Part shown: in pieces, positions 1-7,822 of the stretch
Numbering within the stretch: the first letter of the stretch is position 1
Layout of the letters: each line of letters starts with the position of its first letter
Assembly (NCBI GenBank): GCA_963713085.1
Contig: CAVQKQ010000026.1
Coordinates: forward strand, 142,790-206,789
DNA from: PFJX01 sp963713085
GTDB taxonomy: Bacteria; Pseudomonadota; Gammaproteobacteria; Burkholderiales; Thiobacillaceae
DNA length: 64,000 bases
Reading direction: 5' to 3'
Notes under the pieces: model-generated
Seen by the model: the letters and a program-made list of their open reading frames with translations, nothing else
The model's database searches: none
Told to the model about the DNA's origin: nothing
Made by a program: the position numbers and the translations under genes

Positions 1-873
1 CTGATCGTTCTTTTCCTCACCCTGGCCTTCGGTACCGCCCAGGCCGCTTCCGTCATCGTCGACAAGGCCATTCCGGGGTTTGCCTCCCCCGAGAGCGTGG
101 TGGTGGAGCGCAACGACGTGTTCGTTTCCAACGTGGGCACCAAGCTGGAGCCCTTCGCGAAGGACGGCGACGGATTCATCTCCCGCCTGGACCGCCAGGG
201 CACCATCAGGTCCCTCAAATGGCAGAGCGGCCTGAACGCGCCCAAGGGACTGATCGCGGTGGATGGCGTGCTTTACGTCCTGGATATCGACCGGGTGCTG
301 GGCTACAGAATCGCCGACGGCAAGCGGGTGTTCGACCTGGACCTGGCGCCCACAGGGGTCAAATTCCTCAATGCCTTCACCCGCTACGACAACCGCCGCC
401 TGCTGGCCTCGGCCACCGATCTGGGCAAGGTATTCGTGATCGACCTGCCGAAAAAGGCCTATTCCGAACTCCGCTTCGACACCCCGCCGATTTCGCCCAA
501 CGGCCTCAAGAAGCTGGGCAATAAATTGATCGTGGTGGAGTGGGGCACCGACAACCAGCCCAACGGCCACGTCAAGACCTACCGTCTGGAAGGCCTGACG
601 GCCAAGCTGGACAAGGATTACACCCTGACGCCGGCGGGTTACTTCGATGGCGTGGTGAGCCTGGGCGCCCAGCGGTGGCTCATCTCCAACTGGGTCAGGT
701 TCGAGCCCGCCGGCGTGCTCCAGATCCTGGACACGCGCACCGGCAGCGCCGGCGTGGTCAGCGCGGCGGCCCCCATCGCCGGGCCGGCCGACATCTTCCT
801 GGATGATCAGGACAAGCTCTGGGTGCCGGGCATGATGGAAGGCAAGCTCTACCGCATGTCGGTCCGGCGCTGA
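1..873 (+). CDS. Periplasmic beta-propeller (SMP-30/NHL-like) protein, 5' partial
   Basis: The reading frame is open from the first base, so the start codon lies before the window. The first residues are a hydrophobic stretch (LIVLFLTLAFG) followed by TAQA|A, which looks like the end of a Sec signal peptide. The rest shows repeated short strand-like segments (FVSNVGTK, LYVLDIDRVLGY, KVFVIDLP, KLWVPGMMEGKLYRM), as in SMP-30/NHL-type beta-propellers. Substrate and role are unknown. The gene ends 25 bases before the DedA gene. The ATG-like starts inside the frame would remove the signal peptide and are unlikely. Confidence 0.6.
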   Translation: MIVLFLTLAFGTAQAASVIVDKAIPGFASPESVVVERNDVFVSNVGTKLEPFAKDGDGFISRLDRQGTIRSLKWQSGLNAPKGLIAVDGVLYVLDIDRVLGYRIADGKRVFDLDLAPTGVKFLNAFTRYDNRRLLASATDLGKVFVIDLPKKAYSELRFDTPPISPNGLKKLGNKLIVVEWGTDNQPNGHVKTYRLEGLTAKLDKDYTLTPAGYFDGVVSLGAQRWLISNWVRFEPAGVLQILDTRTGSAGVVSAAAPIAGPADIFLDDQDKLWVPGMMEGKLYRMSVRR

Positions 874-898
874 CAAAGGTCATCTCCAAGGGCACGGC

Positions 899-1561
899 AT
901 GGAACTGATCGCCCAGTTCGTCGCGCAGTTTTTCGATCTCGTCCTGCACCTGGACAAGTACCTGGTCATCCTGGTGCAGAGCTACGGCGCCTGGGTGTAC
1001 GGCATCCTGTTCGTCATCATCTTTTGCGAAACCGGCTTCGTGGTGACCCCGTTCCTGCCCGGCGATTCCCTCCTGTTCGTGGCGGGCACGGTGGCGGCGG
1101 CGGGGGGGATGGACCCGGTGACCTTGACCGCCGTCCTTGTCGCCGCGGCCCTGTGCGGCGACAACGCGAACTATTGGATCGGCCGTTTTCTGGGACCCAG
1201 GGTATTCCGCTTCGAGGGGGGGCGTTGGCTGAAGCGGGAAAACCTGGATCGCACCCATGCCTTCATGGAGCGCCACGGTCCCAAGGCCATCGTCATCGCC
1301 CGCTTTGTGCCCATCGTGCGCACCTTCGTCCCCTTCGTGTGCGGCATCGGCCGGTTGACCTACTTGCGCTTCCTGGGCTTCAGTCTGCTGGGGGCGCTGC
1401 TCTGGGTCGGACTGCTGATCCCCGCGGGTTATTTCTTCGGCAATCTGCCCGTGGTCAAGGGCAACCTGTCCATGGTGATCCTGCTCATCGTCGGCCTTTC
1501 CCTGTTGCCGGGCGTATTGGAATACCTCAAACACAGGCGTGGCGCTGCTTCCCCGGGTTGA
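899..1561 (+). CDS. DedA family membrane protein
   Basis: A 220-residue polytopic inner-membrane protein. The family signature is clear: ETGFVVTPFLPGDSLLF near residues 42-58, a GDNANYWIGRFLG segment near 85-97, and FMERHGPKAIVIARFVPIVRTFVPFVCG near 122-150, the conserved arginine-rich re-entrant region. DedA proteins (YqjA/YghB/DedA) act as undecaprenyl-phosphate or lipid translocases and support membrane homeostasis. The length is typical. It follows the beta-propeller gene by 25 bases and may be co-transcribed. Which DedA subgroup it belongs to cannot be decided by eye. Confidence 0.9.
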   Translation: MELIAQFVAQFFDLVLHLDKYLVILVQSYGAWVYGILFVIIFCETGFVVTPFLPGDSLLFVAGTVAAAGGMDPVTLTAVLVAAALCGDNANYWIGRFLGPRVFRFEGGRWLKRENLDRTHAFMERHGPKAIVIARFVPIVRTFVPFVCGIGRLTYLRFLGFSLLGALLWVGLLIPAGYFFGNLPVVKGNLSMVILLIVGLSLLPGVLEYLKHRRGAASPG

Positions 1562-1585
1562 AGCGGAATATTCACGGGGAAGCGG

Positions 1586-1615
1586 TTGACAAGATGAGTG
1601 GGATGACAATAAATT
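1586..1615 (+). promoter_or_regulatory. Candidate sigma-70 promoter of the rubrerythrin operon
   Basis: TTGACA at 1586-1591 matches the -35 consensus exactly. TAAATT at 1610-1615 is a reasonable -10 at 18-base spacing. The expected start of transcription would fall at about 1621-1623, immediately before the palindrome at 1625-1643, a position suited to repression. TACAAT at 1621-1626 is a better -10 by itself but has no -35 at the right distance. Confidence 0.45.
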
Positions 1616-1624
1616 ACTTCTACA

Positions 1625-1643
1625 ATTTAGATTAAATCTAAAT
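1625..1643. promoter_or_regulatory. Perfect 9-1-9 palindrome, Fur/PerR-type operator candidate
   Basis: ATTTAGATT-A-AATCTAAAT is a perfect inverted repeat around one central base. Its core (TTAGATT-A-AATCTAA) has the 7-1-7 geometry of Fur-family operators, particularly PerR boxes (TTATAAT-n-ATTATAA). It lies 55 bases before the rubrerythrin start codon in an AT-rich island within GC-rich DNA. Rubrerythrin genes are classic PerR targets, so a peroxide-responsive Fur-family repressor is the natural candidate; the identity of the regulator is inference. Confidence 0.6.
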
Positions 1644-1697
1644 AAACCCGTTGGCCCGGTGCGGGTATATCGCCGGGGACATGATTAGGAGAGCGCT

Positions 1698-2117
1698 ATG
1701 CAATTGAAAGGCTCAAAAACCGAGCAAAACCTGAAAGACGCCTTCGCCGGCGAATCCCAGGCCAATCGCCGCTATCTGTACTTCGCAGCCAAGGCCGACG
1801 TGGAAGGCTACAACGACATTTCCGCCCTGTTCCGTTCCACTGCGGAAGGTGAAACCGGCCACGCCCATGGCCACCTGGAATACCTGGAATCCTGCGGCGA
1901 CCCGGCCACCGGACTGCCATTCGGCCCCACCGGCGACAACCTGAAGTCCGCGGTCCACGGCGAGACCCACGAGTACACCGATATGTACCCGGGCATGGCC
2001 AAGGCCGCCCGCGACGAAGGTTTCGAGGAAATCGCCGACTGGTTCGAGACCCTGGCCAAGGCGGAGCGTTCCCACGCCAACCGCTACCAGAAAGCCCTGA
2101 ACGAAATGGGCAGCTAA
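1698..2117 (+). CDS. Rubrerythrin (diiron domain only)
   Basis: A 139-residue ferritin-like diiron protein that would reduce hydrogen peroxide to water in the cytoplasm. Probable iron ligands are visible: E19 (AGESQANRRY), E52 and H55 (EGETGHAH), E89/E92 (HGETHEY) and E123/H126 (AERSHANRY). The C-terminal rubredoxin domain of classical rubrerythrin is missing, as in sulerythrin/erythrin-type proteins, so electrons must come from a separate carrier. The start is fixed by AGGAGAG just upstream. It leads an operon with a GlpC/HdrD-like Fe-S protein and DUF3501, and sits behind a Fur/PerR-like palindrome. Confidence 0.93.
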   Translation: MQLKGSKTEQNLKDAFAGESQANRRYLYFAAKADVEGYNDISALFRSTAEGETGHAHGHLEYLESCGDPATGLPFGPTGDNLKSAVHGETHEYTDMYPGMAKAARDEGFEEIADWFETLAKAERSHANRYQKALNEMGS

Positions 2118-2228
2118 GCCGGTCTAGGCAGGCATCGGCCCGGCACAGGCCGGGCAGGTCGGGGGAGCGATCCCCCGGCCCATGCTTCAAATTTCAAGCT
2201 GACAACCGCCGTACCCCGAGGATCTCCC

Positions 2229-3563
2229 ATGGCCGCCCCCTCACGCGAAGGCAATCTGGAAGCACCGACCCGCCACCCACTTGATTGGCGGAACCCGGAT
2301 TTCTACAACGAGGCATCCCTGTACCAGGAGATGGAACGGGTGTTCGACATCTGCCACGGCTGCCGCCGCTGCATAAGCCTGTGCCAGTCCTTCCCCACCC
2401 TGTTCGACCTGGTGGACGAGTCGGAGAGCATGGAGGTGGACGGCGTTGCCAAGGACGATTACTGGAAGGTGGTGGAGCACTGTTACCTCTGCGACCTGTG
2501 CTACATGACCAAATGCCCCTATGTGCCGCCCCACGAATGGAACCTGGATTTCCCGCACCTGATGCTGCGGGCCAAGGCGGTGCATTACAAGACCGGCGCC
2601 ACCAAGCTGCGCGACAGGATCCTGACCAGCACCGACGCGGTGGGCCGTTTCGCCGGCATCCCCGTGGTGGCCCAGGTGGTCAACGCGGTCAACAAGGTGG
2701 GTCCGGCCCGCAAGGCCCTGGAGGCGGTGGCGGGCATCTCCGCCCAGGCCTGGTTGCCCGAATTCTCCAGCCATCCCTTGCGCAGCCGTCTGCGCAAGCT
2801 GCCTCTCGACACCACGGGGGAGCCTGCCGGCAAGACCCGGGGCAAGGTGGCGCTGTTCGCCACCTGCTACATGAACCGCAACGAGCCGGGTCCGGGCGAG
2901 GACTTGGCGGCGGTTTTCGAGCACAACGACATCCCCGTCACCCTGGCGGAAAAGGAGCGCTGCTGTGGCATGCCCAAGCTGGAACTGGGGGACCTGGAGG
3001 CGGTTCAGGCGGCCAAGGAAGTGAATATTCCCCAACTGGCGAAACTGGTGGACGCGGGTTGGGACCTGACCGCCCTGATCCCATCCTGCGTGCTGATGTT
3101 CAAGCAGGAACTGCCCCTCATGTACCCCGACGATCCGGAGGTGCAGAAGGTGAAGGCGGCCTTCTACGACCCCTTCGAATACCTGATGCTGCGCCAGAAG
3201 GAGGGCCGTCTGAAGACCGACTTCAAGCAGGGCCTGGGCAAGGTGGCCTATCATGTTGCCTGCCACCAGCGGGTCCAGAACATCGGCCCCAAGACCAAGG
3301 AGGCCCTGTCCCTGGTGCCGGATACCGAAGTGGAGGCCATCGAGCGCTGTTCCGGCCACGACGGCACCTATGCGGTGAAGGCGGAGTGCCACCAGTACGC
3401 CATGAAGATCGTCAAGCCGGTGGTGGCCCGGGTGAACCAGGCGAACCCGGACCATTACGGTAGCGACTGCGCCATGGCCGGCCACCACATCGGCCACGCC
3501 CGGGCCGACGGGAGCGCGCCGGAACATCCCATCACCCTGCTGCGCAAGGCCTACGGCATCTGA
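2229..3563 (+). CDS. GlpC/HdrD-like Fe-S oxidoreductase of the rubrerythrin operon
   Basis: A 444-residue soluble protein with two N-terminal cysteine clusters, CHGCRRCISLC (C42, C45, C48, C52) and CYLCDLCYMTKCP (C85, C88, C91, C96), which should bind two [4Fe-4S] clusters. Two CCG (cysteine-rich) domains follow: one with ERCCGMPKLELG near residues 238-250, the second with HVACHQR and IERCSGHDG, where CSG replaces CCG. This is the layout of GlpC and heterodisulfide reductase subunit D. It lies 111 bases after rubrerythrin and 17 before DUF3501. A plausible role is passing electrons to rubrerythrin, which lacks its own rubredoxin domain; this is inference, and the substrate is unknown. Confidence 0.8.
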   Translation: MAAPSREGNLEAPTRHPLDWRNPDFYNEASLYQEMERVFDICHGCRRCISLCQSFPTLFDLVDESESMEVDGVAKDDYWKVVEHCYLCDLCYMTKCPYVPPHEWNLDFPHLMLRAKAVHYKTGATKLRDRILTSTDAVGRFAGIPVVAQVVNAVNKVGPARKALEAVAGISAQAWLPEFSSHPLRSRLRKLPLDTTGEPAGKTRGKVALFATCYMNRNEPGPGEDLAAVFEHNDIPVTLAEKERCCGMPKLELGDLEAVQAAKEVNIPQLAKLVDAGWDLTALIPSCVLMFKQELPLMYPDDPEVQKVKAAFYDPFEYLMLRQKEGRLKTDFKQGLGKVAYHVACHQRVQNIGPKTKEALSLVPDTEVEAIERCSGHDGTYAVKAECHQYAMKIVKPVVARVNQANPDHYGSDCAMAGHHIGHARADGSAPEHPITLLRKAYGI

Positions 3564-3598
3564 CGGGCAGGCGCGGCACCATGCCAAGCGAGACGACC

Positions 3599-4180
3599 AT
3601 GAAGAAACTTAGCCGGGACGACCTCTACAGCCTCGAGAAATATGCCGAGATCCGTGCGGATTTCCGCGCCCGGGTGATCGCCCACAAGAAGGAACGGCGC
3701 CTGGCGCTGGACGAACACGTCGCCCTCTACTTCGAGGACGCGTTCACCATGCAATACCAGGTCCAGGAGATGCTGCGCATCGAGCGCATCTACGAGGCGA
3801 AGGGCATCCAGGAGGAACTGGACGTCTACAACCCCCTGATCCCGGACGGCTCCAACTGGAAGGCCACCTTCATGGTGGAGTACGCCGACGAGGCGGAGCG
3901 CCGTCAGGCCCTCGCCCAGCTGGTGGGGGTCGAGGACAAGGTCTGGATGCAGGTGGACGGCTATCCGCGCGTCCACCCCATCGCCAACGAGGACCTGGAG
4001 CGCAGCACCGACGACAAGACCGCCTCGGTCCACTTCATGCGCTTCGAGCTGACGCCGGAAATGGTGGCTGCGGCCAAGTCAGGCGCCAGGCTGGTGGCGG
4101 GGGTCGATCACCCGGCCTGCCAGGCCAGCCGGGAAGTGCCGGAAAACGTGCGGGTTGCCTTGGTGAAGGATCTGGCCTGA
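3599..4180 (+). CDS. DUF3501 family protein
   Basis: The protein begins MKKLSRDDLYSLEKYAEIR, the typical opening of DUF3501, and is 193 residues long. An in-frame ATG at 3581 would add six residues; I prefer 3599 because the family normally starts at this motif. It is soluble with no signal peptide, rich in charged residues, and has no recognisable catalytic motif. DUF3501 genes recur beside rubrerythrin and GlpC-like Fe-S genes, which suggests a shared peroxide or redox function, but the biochemical role is not established. It is probably the last gene of the operon. Confidence 0.85.
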   Translation: MKKLSRDDLYSLEKYAEIRADFRARVIAHKKERRLALDEHVALYFEDAFTMQYQVQEMLRIERIYEAKGIQEELDVYNPLIPDGSNWKATFMVEYADEAERRQALAQLVGVEDKVWMQVDGYPRVHPIANEDLERSTDDKTASVHFMRFELTPEMVAAAKSGARLVAGVDHPACQASREVPENVRVALVKDLA

Positions 4181-4232
4181 AGTCGGCGACGGGCCGGGGC
4201 GGTATCATGCCGGTCTCGTTCCGGAGATCACC

Positions 4233-4778
4233 ATGCGTCGAATTTACCTTCTCGTTCTCGCCCTGCTGAGTCTGCCCGCCCATGCCGTCGATCCATGGGC
4301 TTGGGAGAAGGGCAGCGGAGGCAACAACACCTTCGAGGGCAACTTCGACGACGATACCAAGCCCTGGAAAGAGGTCGCCGCCCAGTTGCCCGCTTATCCC
4401 AAGGCGGACAACCTGATCTCCATCACGGTGGGTGCCACCTCCGCCAACCAGTTCTTCGTGGACTACCCTTCCGTATCCGCCGATAACGACGGGGTGGTGC
4501 GCTACACCATCCTGATCAGGAGCCCGTCCGGCGCGGAAACCGTCAATTACGAGGGCCTGCGCTGCACCACGGGAGAACGCAAGATGTATGCCTTCGGCCA
4601 CCCCGGCGGCGAATGGTCCCGCAACCGCTACGCGAAGTGGGAACCGATCCAGGCCCGCAACCAGAAAAGCTACCGACGGGAGCTGTTCTATCACTACTTC
4701 TGTACCGTGGACGCCGCCGCCAACCTGGCCAAGATCCAATTTCTATTGAAGTCGGGCGGTTTCTACGGTCAGGACTGA
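4233..4778 (+). CDS. CNP1-like family secreted protein
   Basis: A 181-residue protein with a clear signal peptide (MRRIYLLVLALLSLPAHA, cleavage near residue 18). The mature part contains FEGNFDDDTKPWKE, ISITVGATSANQFFVD and LRCTTGERKMYAFGHPGG, which I recognise as the CNP1-like family (PF08750). It has a Cys pair (C112 region and the YYHYFC region) that could form a disulfide in the periplasm. Function is unknown. It is separated by a terminator from the convergent membrane protein gene. Confidence 0.75.
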   Translation: MRRIYLLVLALLSLPAHAVDPWAWEKGSGGNNTFEGNFDDDTKPWKEVAAQLPAYPKADNLISITVGATSANQFFVDYPSVSADNDGVVRYTILIRSPSGAETVNYEGLRCTTGERKMYAFGHPGGEWSRNRYAKWEPIQARNQKSYRRELFYHYFCTVDAAANLAKIQFLLKSGGFYGQD

Positions 4779-4796
4779 GCCGTTTCCGACGCAAAA

Positions 4797-4821
4797 AAAA
4801 GCCGGCATTGCGCCGGCTTTT
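4797..4821. terminator. Bidirectional rho-independent terminator
   Basis: A run of eight A's leads into GCCGGC-ATTGC-GCCGGC followed by TTTTCC. The A/T flanks extend the stem to ten base pairs, so the hairpin can end transcription from the CNP1-like gene (plus) and the membrane protein gene (minus). Confidence 0.9.
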
Positions 4822-4841
4822 CCTTTCTCGGTGAGTAGCGA

Positions 4842-5381
4842 TCATGCCGTGATCAGGCGTGCTCCCAGAGCCCGCTGTGCCAGCCAACCCAGGCCCAGAT
4901 ACAAGGCGGTGCTGCCCAGGTAGGGGGGGAAGTATTTCGCCACGGCGGCGGCGTATTGCGGCAGGCCCATCCCGCCGAACATGCCGGAGAAGGCCCAGAA
5001 GGTCAGGTTGGAAATCGCGAAGGCCACCAGGATGGCGGCCAGGCCGACGCCGGCGAAGCGTGCCCAGGGCAGATCCGGGGTTCGCGAGAGAAAACGCCCG
5101 GCGAACCAGACCGCGCCATAGGTGGGCAGTAGGCCCAGGTAGGCCGGGGTCATGCACCAGCCCGCCTCCACGGCGGTTTTGGCCGCCAGCACGTCCATGC
5201 CCACCGCCAATGCCATGAATCCGGCGAACCACGCCGCGCCGCCCAGCCACAGGCCGCCCAGCAGTAACACGGCCAGGGAGGCGTCCGGCAGGGAAAGGCC
5301 GGAGCCAAAATGGCCGGTGCGGGTGAGGGCCATGAGAAACAGCAGGGATGCGGCGAGGATCAGGCGGTTGCGGGAGGGCAT
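4842..5381 (-). CDS. Small polytopic membrane protein, ECF S-component-like, divergent from the B12 riboswitch
   Basis: A 179-residue protein with about five or six hydrophobic helices. I place the start at 5381 (MPSRNRLILAASLLFLMAL) because GGAG lies six bases upstream; a longer frame starting at 5420 has no such site. Glycine- and alanine-rich helices with TPAYLGLLPTYGAVWFAG and LPQYAAAVAKYFPPYLGSTALY recall the putative transport proteins and S-components often found beside cobalamin-regulated genes. It lies head-to-head with a cobalamin riboswitch and TonB receptor, so a role in cobalamin or precursor uptake is plausible. The family assignment is uncertain. Confidence 0.6.
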   Translation of the reverse strand: MPSRNRLILAASLLFLMALTRTGHFGSGLSLPDASLAVLLLGGLWLGGAAWFAGFMALAVGMDVLAAKTAVEAGWCMTPAYLGLLPTYGAVWFAGRFLSRTPDLPWARFAGVGLAAILVAFAISNLTFWAFSGMFGGMGLPQYAAAVAKYFPPYLGSTALYLGLGWLAQRALGARLITA

Positions 5382-5457
5382 ATCGGGCTCCGGTAACAAA
5401 CAGGGAATGAGGCGAAGCATAGCCCAGCGGGGCTCGATTCGCCTACAATTGCGCCCG

Positions 5458-5640
5458 CTTCAGGTGCTTCCGCCGACAACGGCGGAGGTGAAACGGGAAA
5501 CAGGTGCGATACCTGTGCTGCCCCCGCAACGGTAAGCGCTCTGGTCCATCGGACCAGGCGGCATTCCACCCAGCCACTGTCAACACGATGGGAAGGCGGA
5601 ATGCCCCATGCGCGAGCCCGGAGACCGGCCTGAAGGCACC
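5458..5640 (+). ncRNA. Cobalamin (AdoCbl-type) riboswitch
   Basis: The conserved parts are in order: CAGGTGCTTCCGCC at the 5' end, GGTGAAACGGGAAACAGGTG, the GCTGCCCCCGCAACGGTAA core, CCACTGTCAACACGATGGGAAGG, and the B12 box AGCCCGGAGACCGGCCTGA closing the 3' end. The leader runs about 105 bases further to the receptor start codon at 5746. It should turn off the downstream TonB-dependent receptor when adenosylcobalamin is plentiful. Confidence 0.95.
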
Positions 5641-5745
5641 GCGGGTCGCGGGGAGTCGGCTGCAAGCGATATCGGTTGTCACGACCTTTCTCGGCCCGCG
5701 TTTACCCAGTTCCAGCGGGGACGCTGGAGACGAGAAAGGAAGACC

Positions 5746-7713
5746 ATGCAACCCATTCCCCTGGCCGCGCTTCTCGCCGGCCTAATTGCCGGCTTTGTCT
5801 CCGCGCCGGCCTGGGCGCAAAGCCCCGAACCCGTGCTGCTGGAGGAGATCCTGGTTTCGGCCACGCGCATCGCCACCCCCGATACGGCCGCGCCCTACGC
5901 CTCGGAAGTGCACACCCGCGCGCAGATCGAGCGATCCGGTGCCGCCACGCTGTATGACTATCTGGCCCAGAATACGTCCCTGCAGGTGCTGCCCAGCTAC
6001 GGCAACCGGTTTACCCCCAAGCTCGACATGCGCGGCTACGGCATCGGCGACGGCTACCAGAACATCGTCGTCACCCTGGACGGCCGCAGACTCAACAACA
6101 TCGACGGCGTGCCGCAACTGCTCGGCGCCATCCCTCTGGCGGACATCGACCGCATCGAGATCACCCGCGGCAGCGGCTCGGTGATGTTCGGCGATGGCGC
6201 GGCGGCCGGTTCCATCCAGATCTATTCCCGGCCCCACAACGGTGTCAGTGTCCGTGCCGCCCTGGGCAACCATGGCGACCAGGCCGGAACGGTGACGGCG
6301 GGCAAGGCCGGGAAAAAGTTCACTCTCTCTGCGACTGGGGACTATGCGGGTTTGGACGGCTACAGCGACCCCGATGTGACCGGTCACCGCGACAATTCCA
6401 GCAGCCACACTTGGCGCGGCAGTCTCGAGTCGCGTCCGGTCGAGCGCCTCAAACTGGACATGGAGGCGGCCAGCACACGCATCGATACCCGCTATGTCTC
6501 CTACCTGACCCTGGCCCAGTTCCAGGCCAACCCCGCCCAGGTGGGCAGCAACCTCTACTCGACCCCGCCGGACATCTACAACCGGCAGGTCATCAGCTCG
6601 GATCTGTGGCGGCTGGGCGGAACGCTCGATTTGGCCCGGGACCTGAGCCTGGTCGTCAGCCACAACAGCGAGGACAAACTCTCCGACTATGGCGCCGGCT
6701 GGCACCCGAGCTACGACTACAAGCAGGACGAACTGGCCCTCAATTACCGGGGCGCGTCCCTCGCCGTAACCGCCGGTGTGCAGGCCTTTTCCGGCATGCG
6801 CATCGGCACCGCCGATCGTACCGGCAAGGACAATACGGGCTGGTACCTGCAGAGCCAGTATCGGCTGGATCGGCTCACCCTGTCTGGCGGCGTCCGCACC
6901 GAGCAGGTGAAATATGTCTACCTGCCCGATGCGGGCGCGGCCCTGAATTCGGAGCACCGCCTCGGGGCCTGGGACATCGGCATGAACCGGGGATTCAACG
7001 AAGGCCTGTCTGTCTTCGCCAATTACAACCGGTCGTTCCAGGCACCGGACATCGACCGCTTCTTCACCTACGACTTCACCACCGGCGGCTATGCCTTCAA
7101 CACCTTCATCGCGCCGGCCCGCATCCATACCCTGACCCTGGGCCTGAACCACGTCACGGCGACCAACCGGCTCAAGCTCAGCGTGTTCCATGCCAAGCTT
7201 GAAAACGAGATCTACTTCTACCAGATCGGGCCCTGGTCGGGATTCAACACCAACCTGGACAAGACTCATAAATACGGCCTGGAACTGCAGGATTACTGGC
7301 GCGTCGCCGATGCCATTTCACTGTCGCTCAATTACACATATACCCGCGCCATCATCGACCGGGAGGACCAAGCGGCCGGCGCCTACAACGGCAAGGACCT
7401 GCCCGGCGTGCCGCGCCACGGCCTGGTCCTGGGCGGAACCTGGACGCTGAGTCCGGCCGCCAGCCTGAGCCTAACCCACACCTGGCGCGGCGCCTGCTGG
7501 GCGGCGGGCGATTTCGACAACAACAACCTCCAGCGCCAGGCCGCCTATCGGTCCACCGACGCGATCTATCGCTACCGTCACAAGAACCTGGAATGGTTCA
7601 CCGCCGTCAGCAACCTGTTCGCCCACAAGAATGGCCTTTGGACCGATGACGACGTTATCTACCCGGTCGATTTCACCCGCAACTGGCGGGTCGGCATGCG
7701 GGCGGATTTCTGA
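5746..7713 (+). CDS. btuB: TonB-dependent outer-membrane cobalamin receptor, BtuB-like
   Basis: A 655-residue protein. I start it at 5746, after GAAAGGAAG, because this gives a clean signal peptide (MQPIPLAALLAGLIAGFVSAPAWA|Q); a longer frame from 5608 would run into the riboswitch. The TonB box EEILVSATR lies at about residues 33-41, followed by the plug domain (GYGIGDGYQNIVVTLDGRR, IEITRGSGSVMFGDGAAAG) and a 22-strand barrel ending in aromatic F (NWRVGMRADF). The cobalamin riboswitch in its leader makes corrinoid the likely substrate. A degraded cobU start follows by nine bases. Confidence 0.88.
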   Translation: MQPIPLAALLAGLIAGFVSAPAWAQSPEPVLLEEILVSATRIATPDTAAPYASEVHTRAQIERSGAATLYDYLAQNTSLQVLPSYGNRFTPKLDMRGYGIGDGYQNIVVTLDGRRLNNIDGVPQLLGAIPLADIDRIEITRGSGSVMFGDGAAAGSIQIYSRPHNGVSVRAALGNHGDQAGTVTAGKAGKKFTLSATGDYAGLDGYSDPDVTGHRDNSSSHTWRGSLESRPVERLKLDMEAASTRIDTRYVSYLTLAQFQANPAQVGSNLYSTPPDIYNRQVISSDLWRLGGTLDLARDLSLVVSHNSEDKLSDYGAGWHPSYDYKQDELALNYRGASLAVTAGVQAFSGMRIGTADRTGKDNTGWYLQSQYRLDRLTLSGGVRTEQVKYVYLPDAGAALNSEHRLGAWDIGMNRGFNEGLSVFANYNRSFQAPDIDRFFTYDFTTGGYAFNTFIAPARIHTLTLGLNHVTATNRLKLSVFHAKLENEIYFYQIGPWSGFNTNLDKTHKYGLELQDYWRVADAISLSLNYTYTRAIIDREDQAAGAYNGKDLPGVPRHGLVLGGTWTLSPAASLSLTHTWRGACWAAGDFDNNNLQRQAAYRSTDAIYRYRHKNLEWFTAVSNLFAHKNGLWTDDDVIYPVDFTRNWRVGMRADF

Positions 7714-7722
7714 GGTAAGGCA

Positions 7723-7770
7723 ATGACCCAGCTCGTCCTGGGCGGCGTCCGTTCCGGCGAGGCCCGTTAA
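7723..7770 (+). pseudogene. Remnant of cobU/cobP (5' end only)
   Basis: Nine bases after the receptor stop, after GAGGTAAGGCA, an ATG opens a 15-codon frame reading MTQLVLGGVRSGEAR and then stops. CobU/CobP (adenosylcobinamide kinase) begins with just this motif (TxLxLGGxRSGKSR), where GKS is the P-loop. Here K has become E and S has become A, and the frame ends at TAA. The bases from here to 7826 show no further CobU sequence. This looks like the scar of a deleted cobalamin salvage operon. Confidence 0.6.
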
Positions 7771-7822
7771 CTTTTCGCTTCTATCCGGACTCGGCCGCCA
7801 TGGTGGTGTACCTGAAGTCGCC

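Noticed and set aside
5608..5745. Longer start for the TonB receptor
   Set aside because: It would translate part of the cobalamin riboswitch and bury the signal peptide in the chain.
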